IMG/VR virus record: IMGVR_UViG_3300037258_000475
Span: 1 to 40,853 of that record
Source of the DNA: a virus
Reading direction: 5' to 3' (one strand)
Length of the DNA: 40,853 nt
Shown: in pieces, positions 15,580-23,845 of the stretch
Numbering within the stretch: the first letter of the stretch is position 1
Layout: each line of letters opens with the position of its first letter
Program-made: the position numbers and the translations under genes
Notes under the pieces: generated by a model
What the model saw: the letters and a program-made list of their open reading frames with translations, nothing else
What the model was told of the DNA's origin: nothing
Databases searched by the model: none

Positions 15580-15998
15580 GCGAAATGGACGAACCGCGCG
15601 GGGTGCGGAACTGCAATCCGGGGAACGTGCGCCTCGGGCAGCCGTGGGTTGGCCTGGCGCCGATGCAGACTGATCCGGAATTCGCACAGTTCATCGACGC
15701 CGAGCATGGCATCCGAGCGCTGTGCAAGACGCTGCTGACCTATCAGGACACGCACGGGCTGCGCACGCTGCGCGGGATGATCTACCGCTGGGCGCCGCCG
15801 GAGGACCGCAATGACACCGATGATTATCTGGCCGATGTGTGCGAGCGGACCGGCTTCGGGCCGGACGATGCGATCGACCTGCACAATCCTGTCGGCCTGG
15901 CGCACATGGCCGAGGCGATCATCGCGCACGAGTGCGAGAACTATGTTTATCCGCCAGGCCTGGTTGATGCTGGCGTGAGCATGGCGCTGGCGGTCTGA
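15576..15998 (+). CDS. P5/endolysin-like virion protein
   Basis: 140 residues from ATG 15576 (atga overlap with the portal stop). The N-terminal RGVRNCNPGNVRLGQPW and then FAQFIDAEHGIRALCKTLLT and IYRWAPPEDRNDTDDY match a widespread phage family usually called structural protein P5 or putative endolysin. The usual motif is RNNNPGNI, here RNCNPGNV. Members are thought to degrade peptidoglycan at entry or lysis. No signal peptide is seen. Its place between portal and MuF, away from the lysis genes, suits a virion-associated enzyme, or it may serve as the missing endolysin. Confidence 0.75.
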   Translation: MSEMDEPRGVRNCNPGNVRLGQPWVGLAPMQTDPEFAQFIDAEHGIRALCKTLLTYQDTHGLRTLRGMIYRWAPPEDRNDTDDYLADVCERTGFGPDDAIDLHNPVGLAHMAEAIIAHECENYVYPPGLVDAGVSMALAV

Positions 15999-16035
15999 CT
16001 GGCAGGTTGGGCGGCTGATCCCCGTTGGTTGATGC

Positions 16036-16054
16036 AATGCATAAAAATGCATAA
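16036..16054 (+). repeat. Tandem aatgcataa repeat in A+T-rich patch
   Basis: Two copies of aatgcataa (16036-16044 and 16046-16054) are offset by 10 bp, and each holds the palindrome atgcat. This is the only strongly A+T-rich patch in the 65-base gap before MuF. One helical turn of spacing would suit two protein subunits on one DNA face, or a promoter region. No clear -35/-10 pair is seen. Confidence 0.45.
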
Positions 16055-16063
16055 CGTGCGCTG

Positions 16064-16858
16064 ATGCCGACCGACGCCGAGGCGATCAGCCTGCCCTTCC
16101 AGGAAGCGATCGATTTCTTTCTGCAGAAGGCCCGCGTACCGACGGCGCACTGGGATGACGTTTGGCGCGCCGCACATAGCCACAGCTTCATGATTGCTGG
16201 CGCTACCAGCGACGCGCTGCTGGCGGACTTTCAGGCGGAGATCGCTAAGGCGCTGAAGGAAGGCACCACGCTCGCCGATTTCCGAAAGAGCTTCGATGAA
16301 ATCGTGGAGCGGCACGGATGGTCATACAACGGCACGCCGGGCTGGCGGAGCAGGGTCATCTACGAAACCAACCTCTCGACCGCCTACAGCGCCGGCCGCT
16401 ATGCGCAGATGACCGAGCCGGAGACGCTGCAAGCGTTCCCCTACTGGACATACGTGCACGGCGACAGTCAGCGGCCCAGGCCGCAGCACCTGGCGTGGAA
16501 CGGCATGACGCTGCGCGCCGACGATCCGTTCTGGGCCAGCCATTATCCGCCGAACGGCTGGCGGTGCAGTTGCAGCGTGGCGGTCACCAGCGCGCGCGGC
16601 CTGGCGCGGATGGGCAAGTCGGGGCCGGACAAGGCACCTCCGATCGAGACGCGGCCGTGGCGATCGCGCAGCGGCGTGGTGCACCAGGTGCCGGTCGGGA
16701 TCGATCCGGGGTTCGATTACAACCCCGGCATGGCGTGGAAACAGGGCGGCAAGGATATCCCGGTGCGGGCGCCGGACTGGCGCCCGGTCGGACGGCCGCC
16801 GCCGATCGAGCTGCCGGACGGCAGCCACAAGCCGGCGCCGGAGGGCGATGACGAATGA
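16064..16858 (+). CDS. MuF-like minor head protein (Mu gp30)
   Basis: 264 residues from ATG 16064. The phage head-morphogenesis domain is visible: VIYETNLSTAYSAGRYAQMT, then RPRPQHLAWNGMTLRADDPF and HYPPNGWRCSCSVAVTSARG, the cysteine pair being the usual end of the MuF/SPP1-gp7 module. Mu gpF is about 420 residues, so this is a short version ending in a Pro-rich tail. The protein sits inside the head near the portal and helps assembly or genome ejection. No clear ribosome site precedes the start; the gene follows a small A+T-rich gap. Confidence 0.88.
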   Translation: MPTDAEAISLPFQEAIDFFLQKARVPTAHWDDVWRAAHSHSFMIAGATSDALLADFQAEIAKALKEGTTLADFRKSFDEIVERHGWSYNGTPGWRSRVIYETNLSTAYSAGRYAQMTEPETLQAFPYWTYVHGDSQRPRPQHLAWNGMTLRADDPFWASHYPPNGWRCSCSVAVTSARGLARMGKSGPDKAPPIETRPWRSRSGVVHQVPVGIDPGFDYNPGMAWKQGGKDIPVRAPDWRPVGRPPPIELPDGSHKPAPEGDDE

Positions 16859-17433
16859 CCGGGGCACGCATCGTCTCGGCGCTGGACGACCTGAACGTGC
16901 TGCAAGCATTTGGTCGGCTGCGCGCGGTGACAACGGCCAACGTGGGTATGATGCGCGCGATCGGCGTCGGCCTGGTGATGACGACGCAGCGGCGCATGAG
17001 CCAAGAGGTCGACGCCGAGGGCAATCCGTTCGCGCCGCTGAGCCCGGCCTATGCGGCGATCAAGCGTGGGCCGGGTATCTTGCGCGAGCGCGGGATGCAC
17101 GGCGGGTTGCAGGGGTCCATCACCTTCGCGGCGAGCCTCGGCGAAGTGATCGTGGGCAGCAACAAGATCTACGCGGCGATCGACCAGTTCGGCGGTCGTA
17201 TCGAGCGTGAGCCGTCTGAGCAAACGATCTACCGCAAGGTAGGCAAGGACGGTGAGTTTGCGAAGAACGGCCGCTTCGTCAAAAAGTCCCGGTCCAACTT
17301 CGCGAGCGTCCATTATGTGGGCGCCTACGTGATCAAGATGCCTGCCCGGCCGTATCTGGGCTTCGGGCCGAAGGAGATCGAGGTCACGCTGGACGTGGTC
17401 GAGACGTTCATCGAGGGCGCGCTGAAGGCTTGA
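16855..17433 (+). CDS. Mu gpG-like virion morphogenesis protein
   Basis: 192 residues from ATG 16855 (atga overlap). It has the family pattern GNPFAPLSPAYAAIKRGPGI, the RGMHGGLQGSITFAASLGEV segment, NKIYAAIDQFGG and the C-terminal VIKMPARPYLGFGPKEI. Proteins of this family, gpG in Mu, act in head-tail completion or tail assembly. It ends the first head block, and a long non-coding gap follows. Confidence 0.88.
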   Translation: MTGARIVSALDDLNVLQAFGRLRAVTTANVGMMRAIGVGLVMTTQRRMSQEVDAEGNPFAPLSPAYAAIKRGPGILRERGMHGGLQGSITFAASLGEVIVGSNKIYAAIDQFGGRIEREPSEQTIYRKVGKDGEFAKNGRFVKKSRSNFASVHYVGAYVIKMPARPYLGFGPKEIEVTLDVVETFIEGALKA

Positions 17434-17649
17434 AACCGGGGCGGCCGTGTGCAGCGCCACGCCCCAGGCCGCACGACTTCCCCGCAAAGCGATTTAAGGA
17501 ACGCCTGAGAGCCGTAAGAGGCACCCTGGGCGCCTTCCGAGGAAATTTCCGCATATCGGGTCGCTGAAACGCCGGGCCGCACGGTCGGGCTGGAAATCGC
17601 CCTGGCGCGCGCGTAGCCTGTCGGGGCGATCGACGCGCGCGGGGCGGTC
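17434..17649 (+). other. Non-coding gap before the capsid genes, with palindromes
   Basis: About 216 bases without a convincing gene, the longest gap inside the structural region. It holds a perfect 10-bp palindrome ggaaatttcc (17541-17550) and a stem with arms gcgcgcgt (17607-17614) and acgcgcgc (17633-17640) around an 18-base loop, followed at once by palindrome copy 2. In Mu a late promoter (PI) lies before the protease gene; this gap is the natural candidate here, but I see no clear promoter boxes. Confidence 0.5.
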
Positions 17650-17673
17650 TGATGCCGGTGGGCGCCGGCATGA
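17650..17673 (+). repeat. 24-base palindromic repeat, copy 2
   Basis: Identical over all 24 bases to the copies at 8008 and 30314, with arms atgccgg and ccggcat. Here it lies in a gap, 216 bases after MuG and 32 bases before the probable protease start, rather than at a stop codon. Its internal ATGs are in frame with the protease gene, so a longer annotated N-terminus there would be an artefact of the repeat. Confidence 0.85.
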
Positions 17674-17705
17674 ATGGGCGCCGGGACGGCGGCCAGTCTC
17701 GCGGG

Positions 17706-18740
17706 ATGCTTCGCGCCTCGTTTCATACCACGCTGCCGTTGGATGCGGGGGTGCCCGAATGGGTGCACCTGCTGCCTGCCGGCACGTTCACCAGTATCGA
17801 CGGCCGCGGGCCGTTCCATCTGCGCGACGCGCAGGCGGTGATCCGCGCATCGATGGCCGGCAACGCGAAGCTGGCGATCGACATCAACCACAGCATCGAC
17901 CTGGCGACGCCGCGCGGCGACCCGAGCCCAGCCGTTGGCTGGATCGTCGAGCTGCAGAGCCGTGCCGATGGCGTGTGGGGCAAGGTCGAGTGGACGCCCG
18001 ACGGCACTGAGCTGATGACAAAGCGGTCTTACCGGCATCTCAGCCCGGTGTTCCAACGGGAGCCGGACGGCACCGTCAAGCAGTTGCAGCGCGCCTCGCT
18101 GAACAACAATCCGGGGCTGCCGCAGCTCACCACGCTTCACACCAGACAGGACACCGAGATGGACCTGAAAGCGCTGCGGACAGTCCTCGGGCTGCCCGAG
18201 ACGGCGGACGAGGCCGCGATCCTGGCCGCGATCACCGCCAACGCCACGGCCGTGACGCGGCACACCGCGCACATGACGGCGATCGCCACCGCGGCCGGCC
18301 TGGCGCCGAACCTGGCGGCGGAGGGAATTGTCACCGAGCTGCAGACGCGGCTGGCGGCAGCCGGCAACGCGACGCAGCTCGCGACGCAGGTGCAGGCGCT
18401 CAGCACCGAGCTGGCGACGCTGAAGGCGACGGGCGCGAAGGGCGCCGCGACGGCATTCGTCGATGCGGCGATCAGGGGCGGCAAGCCGATCGTGCCGCTG
18501 CGGGACCGCTACATCGAGATGCACGCGGCCAATCCCGCGGACACCGAAGCGCTGATCAACGGCCTGCCGAACATCAACGGCGGCGGCGTGGTGCTGAACA
18601 CTGGCAATCCCGCCGGCGGTGGCGCCGGCGACGATGAGCCGACGTCAACCGAGAAGGCGGTCAGCGAGAAGATGGGGCTGGACCCGAAGAAGATGGCCGC
18701 CCTGCGCAAGGACCGCGAAGCGAAGGGGAGTGCCGCGTAA
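17706..18740 (+). CDS. Mu gpI-like prohead protease/scaffold
   Basis: 344 residues from ATG 17706. This start is chosen because VPEWVHLLPAGTFTSIDGRG is the conserved N-terminus of the family; upstream in-frame ATGs lie in the palindromic repeat. The protease part continues with KLAIDINHSIDLA, PAVGWIVELQSRADGVWGKV and TKRSYRHLSPVF. The C-terminal ~190 residues are Ala-rich helix (scaffold), ending in EKMGLDPKKMAALRKDRE. The enzyme matures the prohead and is normally cleaved away. An internal ATG at 18159 probably produces the scaffold alone. Confidence 0.9.
   Translation: MLRASFHTTLPLDAGVPEWVHLLPAGTFTSIDGRGPFHLRDAQAVIRASMAGNAKLAIDINHSIDLATPRGDPSPAVGWIVELQSRADGVWGKVEWTPDGTELMTKRSYRHLSPVFQREPDGTVKQLQRASLNNNPGLPQLTTLHTRQDTEMDLKALRTVLGLPETADEAAILAAITANATAVTRHTAHMTAIATAAGLAPNLAAEGIVTELQTRLAAAGNATQLATQVQALSTELATLKATGAKGAATAFVDAAIRGGKPIVPLRDRYIEMHAANPADTEALINGLPNINGGGVVLNTGNPAGGGAGDDEPTSTEKAVSEKMGLDPKKMAALRKDREAKGSAA
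18159..18740 (+). CDS. Nested scaffold protein (Mu gpZ-like) from internal start
   Basis: Same frame as the protease gene, starting at ATG 18159 (MDLKALRTVLGLPETADEAA), 193 residues. In Mu the 3' part of gene I is also translated separately as scaffold Z. The start lies exactly at the junction between the protease domain and the helical scaffold, and the sequence LRTVLGLPETADEAAILAAI is a standard beginning of such scaffolds. The upstream acaccgag is a weak ribosome site. The separate product is inferred. Confidence 0.6.
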   Translation: MDLKALRTVLGLPETADEAAILAAITANATAVTRHTAHMTAIATAAGLAPNLAAEGIVTELQTRLAAAGNATQLATQVQALSTELATLKATGAKGAATAFVDAAIRGGKPIVPLRDRYIEMHAANPADTEALINGLPNINGGGVVLNTGNPAGGGAGDDEPTSTEKAVSEKMGLDPKKMAALRKDREAKGSAA

Positions 18741-19427
18741 ATGGCCCTGACATCAGGCGTTCTCGATCCCGTCCGTCGCGGCACGCCGCCGGCGGCGGGC
18801 GCGTTCGGCTATCCGATCGCCCCCAGCGAGAAGGTCTGGCGCGGGGGTCTGCTGGCGGTGAACAGCTCCGGCCAGGCGCAGCGCATCCAGACGTCGGGGT
18901 CGGTCGCGTTCGCCGGCATGGCCGACAAGGATTACGACAATTCGGCCAGCGCAGCCGCCGGGCCGCCGATCGTCTGCGACCGCGGCACCTATCGCCTGGC
19001 GGTGTCGGGTGCGAGCGCGGCCAACCTCGGCCAGAACGTCTACGCGTCCGACGACAACACGCTGTCGCTGACCAATGCCGAGACCGGCGTCTTCGCCCTG
19101 GGCGGCAGCGACACCGGCACGCGCGTGCCGGTCAGCGTCACCGTGGCGGCCGGTTCCAAGATCGGCGTCTACACTGGCACCGTGCTGACGGGCGCGAGCA
19201 CCTTTAGCTTCACCGATCCGAACGGCGACGCGCTGGCGCAGGGCACGATTGGCAGCGCGTATTCGTCCGGCGGCATCGGCTACACGATCCCCGGCAGCGG
19301 GGGCGTTGCGCCGATCGCCGGCGACACCTTCACCATCACGGTGACGGAAAGCGCCGGCGCGATGCTGGTCGGCACGCTGGCCGGCATCGAGAACGGCAAC
19401 ACCTATGTCCGGCTGATCGGGAGTTAA
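18741..19427 (+). CDS. Capsid decoration/cement-like protein
   Basis: 228 residues from ATG 18741, directly after the protease stop and with aaggggag upstream. Family-like segments are RGTPPAAGAFGYPIAPSEKV, FAGMADKDYDN, and CDRGTYRLAVSGASAANLGQ followed by NVYASDDNTLSL, as in DUF2190-type capsid cement proteins. A further beta-rich, Gly/Thr-rich C-terminal half (~135-228) has no clear parallel and could be an added surface domain. Placed between the protease and the major head protein, as expected. Confidence 0.75.
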   Translation: MALTSGVLDPVRRGTPPAAGAFGYPIAPSEKVWRGGLLAVNSSGQAQRIQTSGSVAFAGMADKDYDNSASAAAGPPIVCDRGTYRLAVSGASAANLGQNVYASDDNTLSLTNAETGVFALGGSDTGTRVPVSVTVAAGSKIGVYTGTVLTGASTFSFTDPNGDALAQGTIGSAYSSGGIGYTIPGSGGVAPIAGDTFTITVTESAGAMLVGTLAGIENGNTYVRLIGS

Positions 19428-19432
19428 CCGCC

Positions 19433-20365
19433 GTGGAAGTCACCTTTCCTGCTCTCGCGAGCATCAACGATGCTGTCCAGCTTTCGTTCAACACGCAGTT
19501 CGGCGCGGCCGAAACGGTGCAGGACAAGTTTTGCTTCCAGGCGACATCGACCGGCGCCGCCGAGGTGTATCCGCGCCTCAACATGCTGCCCGGCCTGCGC
19601 GAGTGGATCGGCGATCGGGAAGTGCACCGGCTGTCGCAGACCACCTTCAGCATCACGAATCGCGAGTTCGAAGAGACCATCTCGATCAAGCGCACCGACA
19701 TCGAGGACGACAAATATGGTCTGTTGTCGCCGGTCGCGCAGCAGCTTGGGTTGAACGCCGCGCGGCTGCCCGACCTGCTCGTGGCGACGCTTCTGAAGGC
19801 CGGCCACGCCACGCTCTGCTACGATGGGCAGAACTTCTTCGACACCGCGCATCCCGACTACACCAACACCGGGAGCGCCACGACCAACAAGAACTATGAC
19901 AGTGGATCATCGCCGCTGTGGTTCATGTTTGACACGCGCCAGGTGATCCGCGCGGTGATTTTCCAGCGGCGCCGGGCGTTCCAGGTGGTGCCGCAGTTCT
20001 CGATGACCGACAGCCAGGTGTTCTTCAACAACGAATTCCGCTGGGGCGTCGACGGGCGCTGCAATGCCGGCTTCGGGCTGTGGCAGGTGGGCTACATGAG
20101 CACGCTGCCGCTGACCATGGAGAACATCCAGGCGGTGATCAGCACGATGGCGAGCTACCGGCGGCCGGACGGGTCGCCGCTGGGCATCAAGCCCAACCTT
20201 CTGGTGACCACCACGGCCAACATCTTCGCGGCGAAGGCGCTGGCGGAAGACCAGTTCGTTCCGAACACACTGTCCAACACCTACGTGACCAGCACCACCG
20301 TCACGCAACTGCCCAACACCGTGCGCGGCATGTTCAAGGCGCAGGAAGACGAGTGGCTGAACTAG
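19433..20365 (+). CDS. Mu T-like major head subunit
   Basis: 310 residues from GTG 19433, with gggag upstream. Hallmarks are AAETVQDKFCFQATSTGAAE, the MLPGLREWIGDREVHRLSQT segment, NREFEETISIKRTDIEDDKY and the A-domain-like part with NLLVTTTANIFAAKALAED. The length matches Mu gpT (~305). It forms the icosahedral capsid shell on the gpZ scaffold. Confidence 0.95.
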   Translation: MEVTFPALASINDAVQLSFNTQFGAAETVQDKFCFQATSTGAAEVYPRLNMLPGLREWIGDREVHRLSQTTFSITNREFEETISIKRTDIEDDKYGLLSPVAQQLGLNAARLPDLLVATLLKAGHATLCYDGQNFFDTAHPDYTNTGSATTNKNYDSGSSPLWFMFDTRQVIRAVIFQRRRAFQVVPQFSMTDSQVFFNNEFRWGVDGRCNAGFGLWQVGYMSTLPLTMENIQAVISTMASYRRPDGSPLGIKPNLLVTTTANIFAAKALAEDQFVPNTLSNTYVTSTTVTQLPNTVRGMFKAQEDEWLN

Positions 20366-20426
20366 CGCTTCGGCGCTGATCCGCTCACCCGGCCGCGTGG
20401 CCGGCGCATACCGAGGAGGGCCAAAA

Positions 20427-20675
20427 GTGCCGAAACTGCACGTTGTCTGTCTGCGTCCCGGCGGGATGAACCGCGGCGGCAAGCGCCACGATCGCCACAC
20501 CGTTCACGAGCTGGGCGATTTCTCGGCGGCGCAGTTGCGCGACATGTTCGCCGAGCCCGAGCTGGCGCTGATCGTGGGCGGCGACGCGTTGACCGAAGCC
20601 CAGGTTGCGAAGGCCGAGGCAGAGGCCGCGGCTGCCGCCGAGAAGGCGAAGGCCGCGGCGAAGGCCGCCGGCTGA
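20427..20675 (+). CDS. Mu gp35-like small protein
   Basis: 82 residues from GTG 20427, chosen because gaggagg (20413-20419) lies at a proper distance; an upstream in-frame start would contain the ribosome site. The N-terminal part (LHVVCLRPGGMNRGGKRHDR, then LGDFSAAQLRDMFAEPELAL) fits the short gp35-like family that follows T in Mu-like phages. The C-terminal third is an Ala/Lys/Glu helix. Function unknown. Confidence 0.72.
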   Translation: MPKLHVVCLRPGGMNRGGKRHDRHTVHELGDFSAAQLRDMFAEPELALIVGGDALTEAQVAKAEAEAAAAAEKAKAAAKAAG

Positions 20676-20681
20676 CGATGC

Positions 20682-21092
20682 ATGCCGGCCTACGCCACCG
20701 TTTCGGATATGATCACCCGCTTCGGCGAGACGGAGATGATCCGTCTGACCACGCCGTCCGGGCAGGCCATGGACGCGGTGGTGATGGCGCCGGCGGAAAC
20801 CGCGCTGGCCGACGCCTCGGCGCTGATCGATACCTATCTGCGCAAGCGCTACCTGGTGCCGCTGGACATCGTGCCGTCCGAGATCAACGTCACGGCGTGC
20901 CACCTGGCGCGCTACGCGCTGGCGCATGGCGAGGACAAGCAGCCGTCCGAGCAGATGAAGGTCGCGCGCGACGAGGCGGTCCGCTGGCTGGGCGACGTCT
21001 CGCGCGGGATCACGCTGCTGGACCTGACCGAGGTCGCCGCGGGGGACAACAGCTACGCCATGGTGCAGACCAGGCGGCCGGTGTTCCGCTGA
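20682..21092 (+). CDS. DUF1320, Mu gp36-like connector protein
   Basis: 136 residues from ATG 20682. The sequence YATVSDMITRFGETEMIRLT, DASALIDTYLRKRYLVPL and the helical VKVARDEAVRW-like part (KVARDEAVRWLGDVSRGITL) are typical of DUF1320. It is likely part of the head-tail connector. The stop overlaps the next ATG (tgatg). Confidence 0.9.
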   Translation: MPAYATVSDMITRFGETEMIRLTTPSGQAMDAVVMAPAETALADASALIDTYLRKRYLVPLDIVPSEINVTACHLARYALAHGEDKQPSEQMKVARDEAVRWLGDVSRGITLLDLTEVAAGDNSYAMVQTRRPVFR

Positions 21093-21694
21093 TGCCGCTT
21101 GTGTCCGATGGCAGCATCATCCGTGACGACGGGCCGCTGGAGCGGGTCGGGCGGTTCGCGCGCGAGCGGCTGGAGATCGCGTTTCCGCCGACGCTGTTTG
21201 GCCATGCGTTCATGCCGTCGCGGCTGACCACCAAGGTGTGGGGCGATCTGCTGCGCCGCACGCCGTTCATCGGGTTGGGCTGGAGCAAGCTGGGACCGAA
21301 GCCGGGAACGCCGATGACCATGTTCGTCGGCGACTGCGCCTGGTCGGCCTATCTGGTGGTGCGCAATCCGGCCGGCCAGGAAGCGCGGTTCTTTGGCGAT
21401 GAGCGGGGGCCCGGGCTGCTGAAGATGACGCGGGCGGCGATCGCAGTGCTGCACGGGGCGAAGATCCCCAATGTCGGCACCTTGCAGGTCACCGACGCGG
21501 GCAACGCCTATCCGGACACCTACGACGACGAGAACATGTCGATGGCGGCGGTGGATTTCTGCTGCAACGTCGGCATCACCGTGCGCAACACGCTGGAAAT
21601 CCGGCCGGAGGATCTGGCGGAGATCGACATCACCTGGTCGTTCGCCGGGCTGCCGGACACGCTGGTGGATAGCAATTCGATGGGGGCGACATGA
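21092..21694 (+). CDS. Mu gp37-like tail-completion protein
   Basis: 200 residues from ATG 21092 (tgatg overlap). It shows PLERVGRFARERLEIAFPPT near the start, then VGDCAWSAYLVVRNPAGQEA and the C-terminal NTLEIRPEDLAEIDITWSFA. This is the pattern of the gp37-type proteins that lie between gp36 and gp38 in Mu-like phages, thought to complete the tail terminus or neck. The stop overlaps the next ATG. Confidence 0.8.
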   Translation: MPLVSDGSIIRDDGPLERVGRFARERLEIAFPPTLFGHAFMPSRLTTKVWGDLLRRTPFIGLGWSKLGPKPGTPMTMFVGDCAWSAYLVVRNPAGQEARFFGDERGPGLLKMTRAAIAVLHGAKIPNVGTLQVTDAGNAYPDTYDDENMSMAAVDFCCNVGITVRNTLEIRPEDLAEIDITWSFAGLPDTLVDSNSMGAT

Positions 21695-21906
21695 CGACGG
21701 TGAAGGTCAAGCCGACCGGCGCCCGGCCGGTGCCGCTGCCTCGGTCGATGCGCAAGCCGGGCCGCATGGTCATTCCGGTGTCCGGCGCGACGGTGGCGCT
21801 GACGCGGTTCATCCAGCGCCGGCTGGACCAGGGCGACCTGGTGATGGTCGACGCGCCGGCCGCCAACACGAACGCCGCGGCGGCGACGCCGGCGAAGGGG
21901 AGCTGA
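21691..21906 (+). CDS. DUF2635, Mu gp38-like small protein
   Basis: 71 residues from ATG 21691 (atga overlap). The N-terminus TVKVKPTGARPVPLPRSMRK with KVKP, the VIPVSGATVALTRFIQRRLD segment and GDLVMVD match DUF2635, which always precedes the sheath gene in Mu-like phages. The tail is Ala/Asn/Thr-rich. Function unknown. Confidence 0.85.
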   Translation: MTTVKVKPTGARPVPLPRSMRKPGRMVIPVSGATVALTRFIQRRLDQGDLVMVDAPAANTNAAAATPAKGS

Positions 21907-21909
21907 TCG

Positions 21910-23454
21910 ATGTCGGGGTCCAGCAACGAGAACGCCACCGACGGCGCCGGCATCCTGCCGTTCAACGAGATCCCCGCCTATCAGTTGCTGCCCGGCGAAT
22001 TCGTCGAGGTGCAGCCGGACTTCAACAATATCGGCGTCCTGCCGTATCCGTCGCGCATCCTGCTGATCGCGCAAAAACTGTCCAGCGGCAGCGGGATCGT
22101 GGCGAAGCCGACGCAAGTCATCCGCGGCAGCGACGGCGCGGCGCTGGGCGGCATCGGGTCGATGGCCGACCAGATGGTGAATGCGCTGTTCAACGCGCAG
22201 CAGAACATCCCGACCGATCTGATCCTGATGGCGGACAACGGCGGCGCGACGAAGGCGACCGGGACCGTCACGATCGGCGGCACATGGACCGCCGGCGGCA
22301 CGTTCCCGCTGGAGGTCGCCGGCGTCTATATCGGCGTCGGCTATACCGGCACCGACACGCCGACGACGCTGGCGGCAGATATCGTCGCGGCGGTCAACGC
22401 GTATGGCCAGCCGCAGGGCGTGGCGCTGCCGGTGACCGCGGCGCAGGGCACCGGCGGGTCGGCCGACGTGGTGACATTCACCGCGCGGCATGGCGGCCTG
22501 TGCGGCAACGACATCAAGCTGGAGGTCGGCGCGCTGGCCGGCGACAGCATGGCGGCGGGAATGACCGCGACGGTCGTGGCGATGTCGGGGGGTGCCACCA
22601 ATCCCGCGATCTCCACGGTGATCAGCGCGATCAACAATCTCTGGTACACCGACATCGTCATGCCTTGGCAGGACGAGACGAACCTGCAGGCGCTGGCGGC
22701 CGAGCTGCTGCGACGCTACGGGGCGATGGTGCGGCTGGATGCCACTGGCTACGCGATCTTCACCGGCAGCTTCGGGACGATCCAAAGCACCAAGGCTTAC
22801 GTCAACGAGAAGAGCCTGGCGCCGGTGGGGATCACCAATCCGGTGACGGTGCCGTGGGCGGCGGCTGCGGCGCTGGGCGGCGTCGCGGCGAGCAAGTTCA
22901 ACGACGATCCGGCGCGGCAGCTTCGCAGCCTGGCGCTGCCGGGCATCATCGGATCGCGCCCGGTCGACCAGTTCGACGACGAAGAGCGCGAGCTGCTGCT
23001 GGAAGGCGGCGTCGGCACGTTCACCGAACTGGTGAACGGCACGATCGTGCTGGAGCGCATCGTCAGCACCAAGCTGACCAACAACGCGGGCGTGGCCGAT
23101 CCGGCGTGGATCGACATCATGGTCAGCAAGGTGATGTCGCGCATCCGCTACGACTGGCGGACCTATTTCGGGCTGGTCTATCCGCGCAACAAGCTGGCGC
23201 CGGACGGCAGCATCGCGGCGCAGAGCGATCCGTCGGTGGTCACGCCGAACCGGGCGAAGGGGAGCTGGAGCGTGCGCTGCCGGCTGTACGAAGAGCAGGG
23301 CTGGCTGACCGACATGACCACCGGGCTGATGCTGGCGCGGCAGGCGACGTTCGTGATCGATCCGAACAACAAGAACCGCCTGCTGGGCACGCAACCGGTG
23401 AACATCATCGGCAACATGATGACGCTGGCCGACATCATCACCTTCAACGCGTGA
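21910..23454 (+). CDS. Mu gpL-like contractile tail sheath protein
   Basis: 514 residues from ATG 21910. The N-terminus ILPFNEIPAYQLLPGEFVEV and the IGVLPYPSRILLIAQKL segment are typical of gpL. An inserted beta-rich region (~110-250: VTIGGTWTAGGTFPLEVAGV) precedes the conserved C-terminus (WIDIMVSKVMSRIRYDWRTY, VRCRLYEEQGWLTDM, MMTLADIITFNA). It polymerises around the tail tube and contracts during injection. Confidence 0.95.
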   Translation: MSGSSNENATDGAGILPFNEIPAYQLLPGEFVEVQPDFNNIGVLPYPSRILLIAQKLSSGSGIVAKPTQVIRGSDGAALGGIGSMADQMVNALFNAQQNIPTDLILMADNGGATKATGTVTIGGTWTAGGTFPLEVAGVYIGVGYTGTDTPTTLAADIVAAVNAYGQPQGVALPVTAAQGTGGSADVVTFTARHGGLCGNDIKLEVGALAGDSMAAGMTATVVAMSGGATNPAISTVISAINNLWYTDIVMPWQDETNLQALAAELLRRYGAMVRLDATGYAIFTGSFGTIQSTKAYVNEKSLAPVGITNPVTVPWAAAAALGGVAASKFNDDPARQLRSLALPGIIGSRPVDQFDDEERELLLEGGVGTFTELVNGTIVLERIVSTKLTNNAGVADPAWIDIMVSKVMSRIRYDWRTYFGLVYPRNKLAPDGSIAAQSDPSVVTPNRAKGSWSVRCRLYEEQGWLTDMTTGLMLARQATFVIDPNNKNRLLGTQPVNIIGNMMTLADIITFNA

Positions 23455-23461
23455 GGCTGAC

Positions 23462-23845
23462 ATGAGCGGAACCACAGGGGGCGCCGGCGGCCAGGTCCTC
23501 GGCATTGCCGAGGTTTTCTGGAACGGGACGTTGGTGCCGGCCGAGCCGGGGCAGAGCTTCAAGCTCGGCGGCCTGCGCAACAAGTCGGTGATCGCCGGCG
23601 CACAGGTGTTTCGCGCGCAGCAAATGATGGTGTCGGAGATCAACGTCACCAGCGTCGTGCAAGCGGGCCAGAACGTGTCGGACCTCTACAGCATCGGCGA
23701 GGGCGAGTTGCAGATCCAGTGTGACACCGGGCAGATCTTCGTCTGGCCGAACGCGTTCCTGGTGGACACGCCCGACATCACCGCCGGCGAGGGCGGCAAG
23801 ATCAAGCTGCAGTGGCACGCCGGGACGCCGCAGGAGACCGCGTAA
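23462..23845 (+). CDS. Mu gpM-like tail tube protein
   Basis: 127 residues from ATG 23462. Motifs include QVLGIAEVFWNGTLVPAEPG, FKLGGLRNKSVIAGAQVF, FRAQQMMVSEINVTSVVQAG and GEGELQIQCDTGQIFVWPNA, as in Mu gpM (~118 residues). It builds the rigid tube inside the sheath. The stop overlaps the next ATG (taatg). Confidence 0.92.
   Translation: MSGTTGGAGGQVLGIAEVFWNGTLVPAEPGQSFKLGGLRNKSVIAGAQVFRAQQMMVSEINVTSVVQAGQNVSDLYSIGEGELQIQCDTGQIFVWPNAFLVDTPDITAGEGGKIKLQWHAGTPQETA

Noticed and set aside
11731-15687. 1318-codon open frame on the minus strand opposite terminase and portal
   Set aside because: A shadow frame of high-GC codon bias. The + strand proteins have clear motifs and gene order.
21520-23649. 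709-codon open frame on the minus strand opposite the tail sheath
   Set aside because: Arg/His/Asp-rich translation with no domain. The + strand holds sheath and tube genes.
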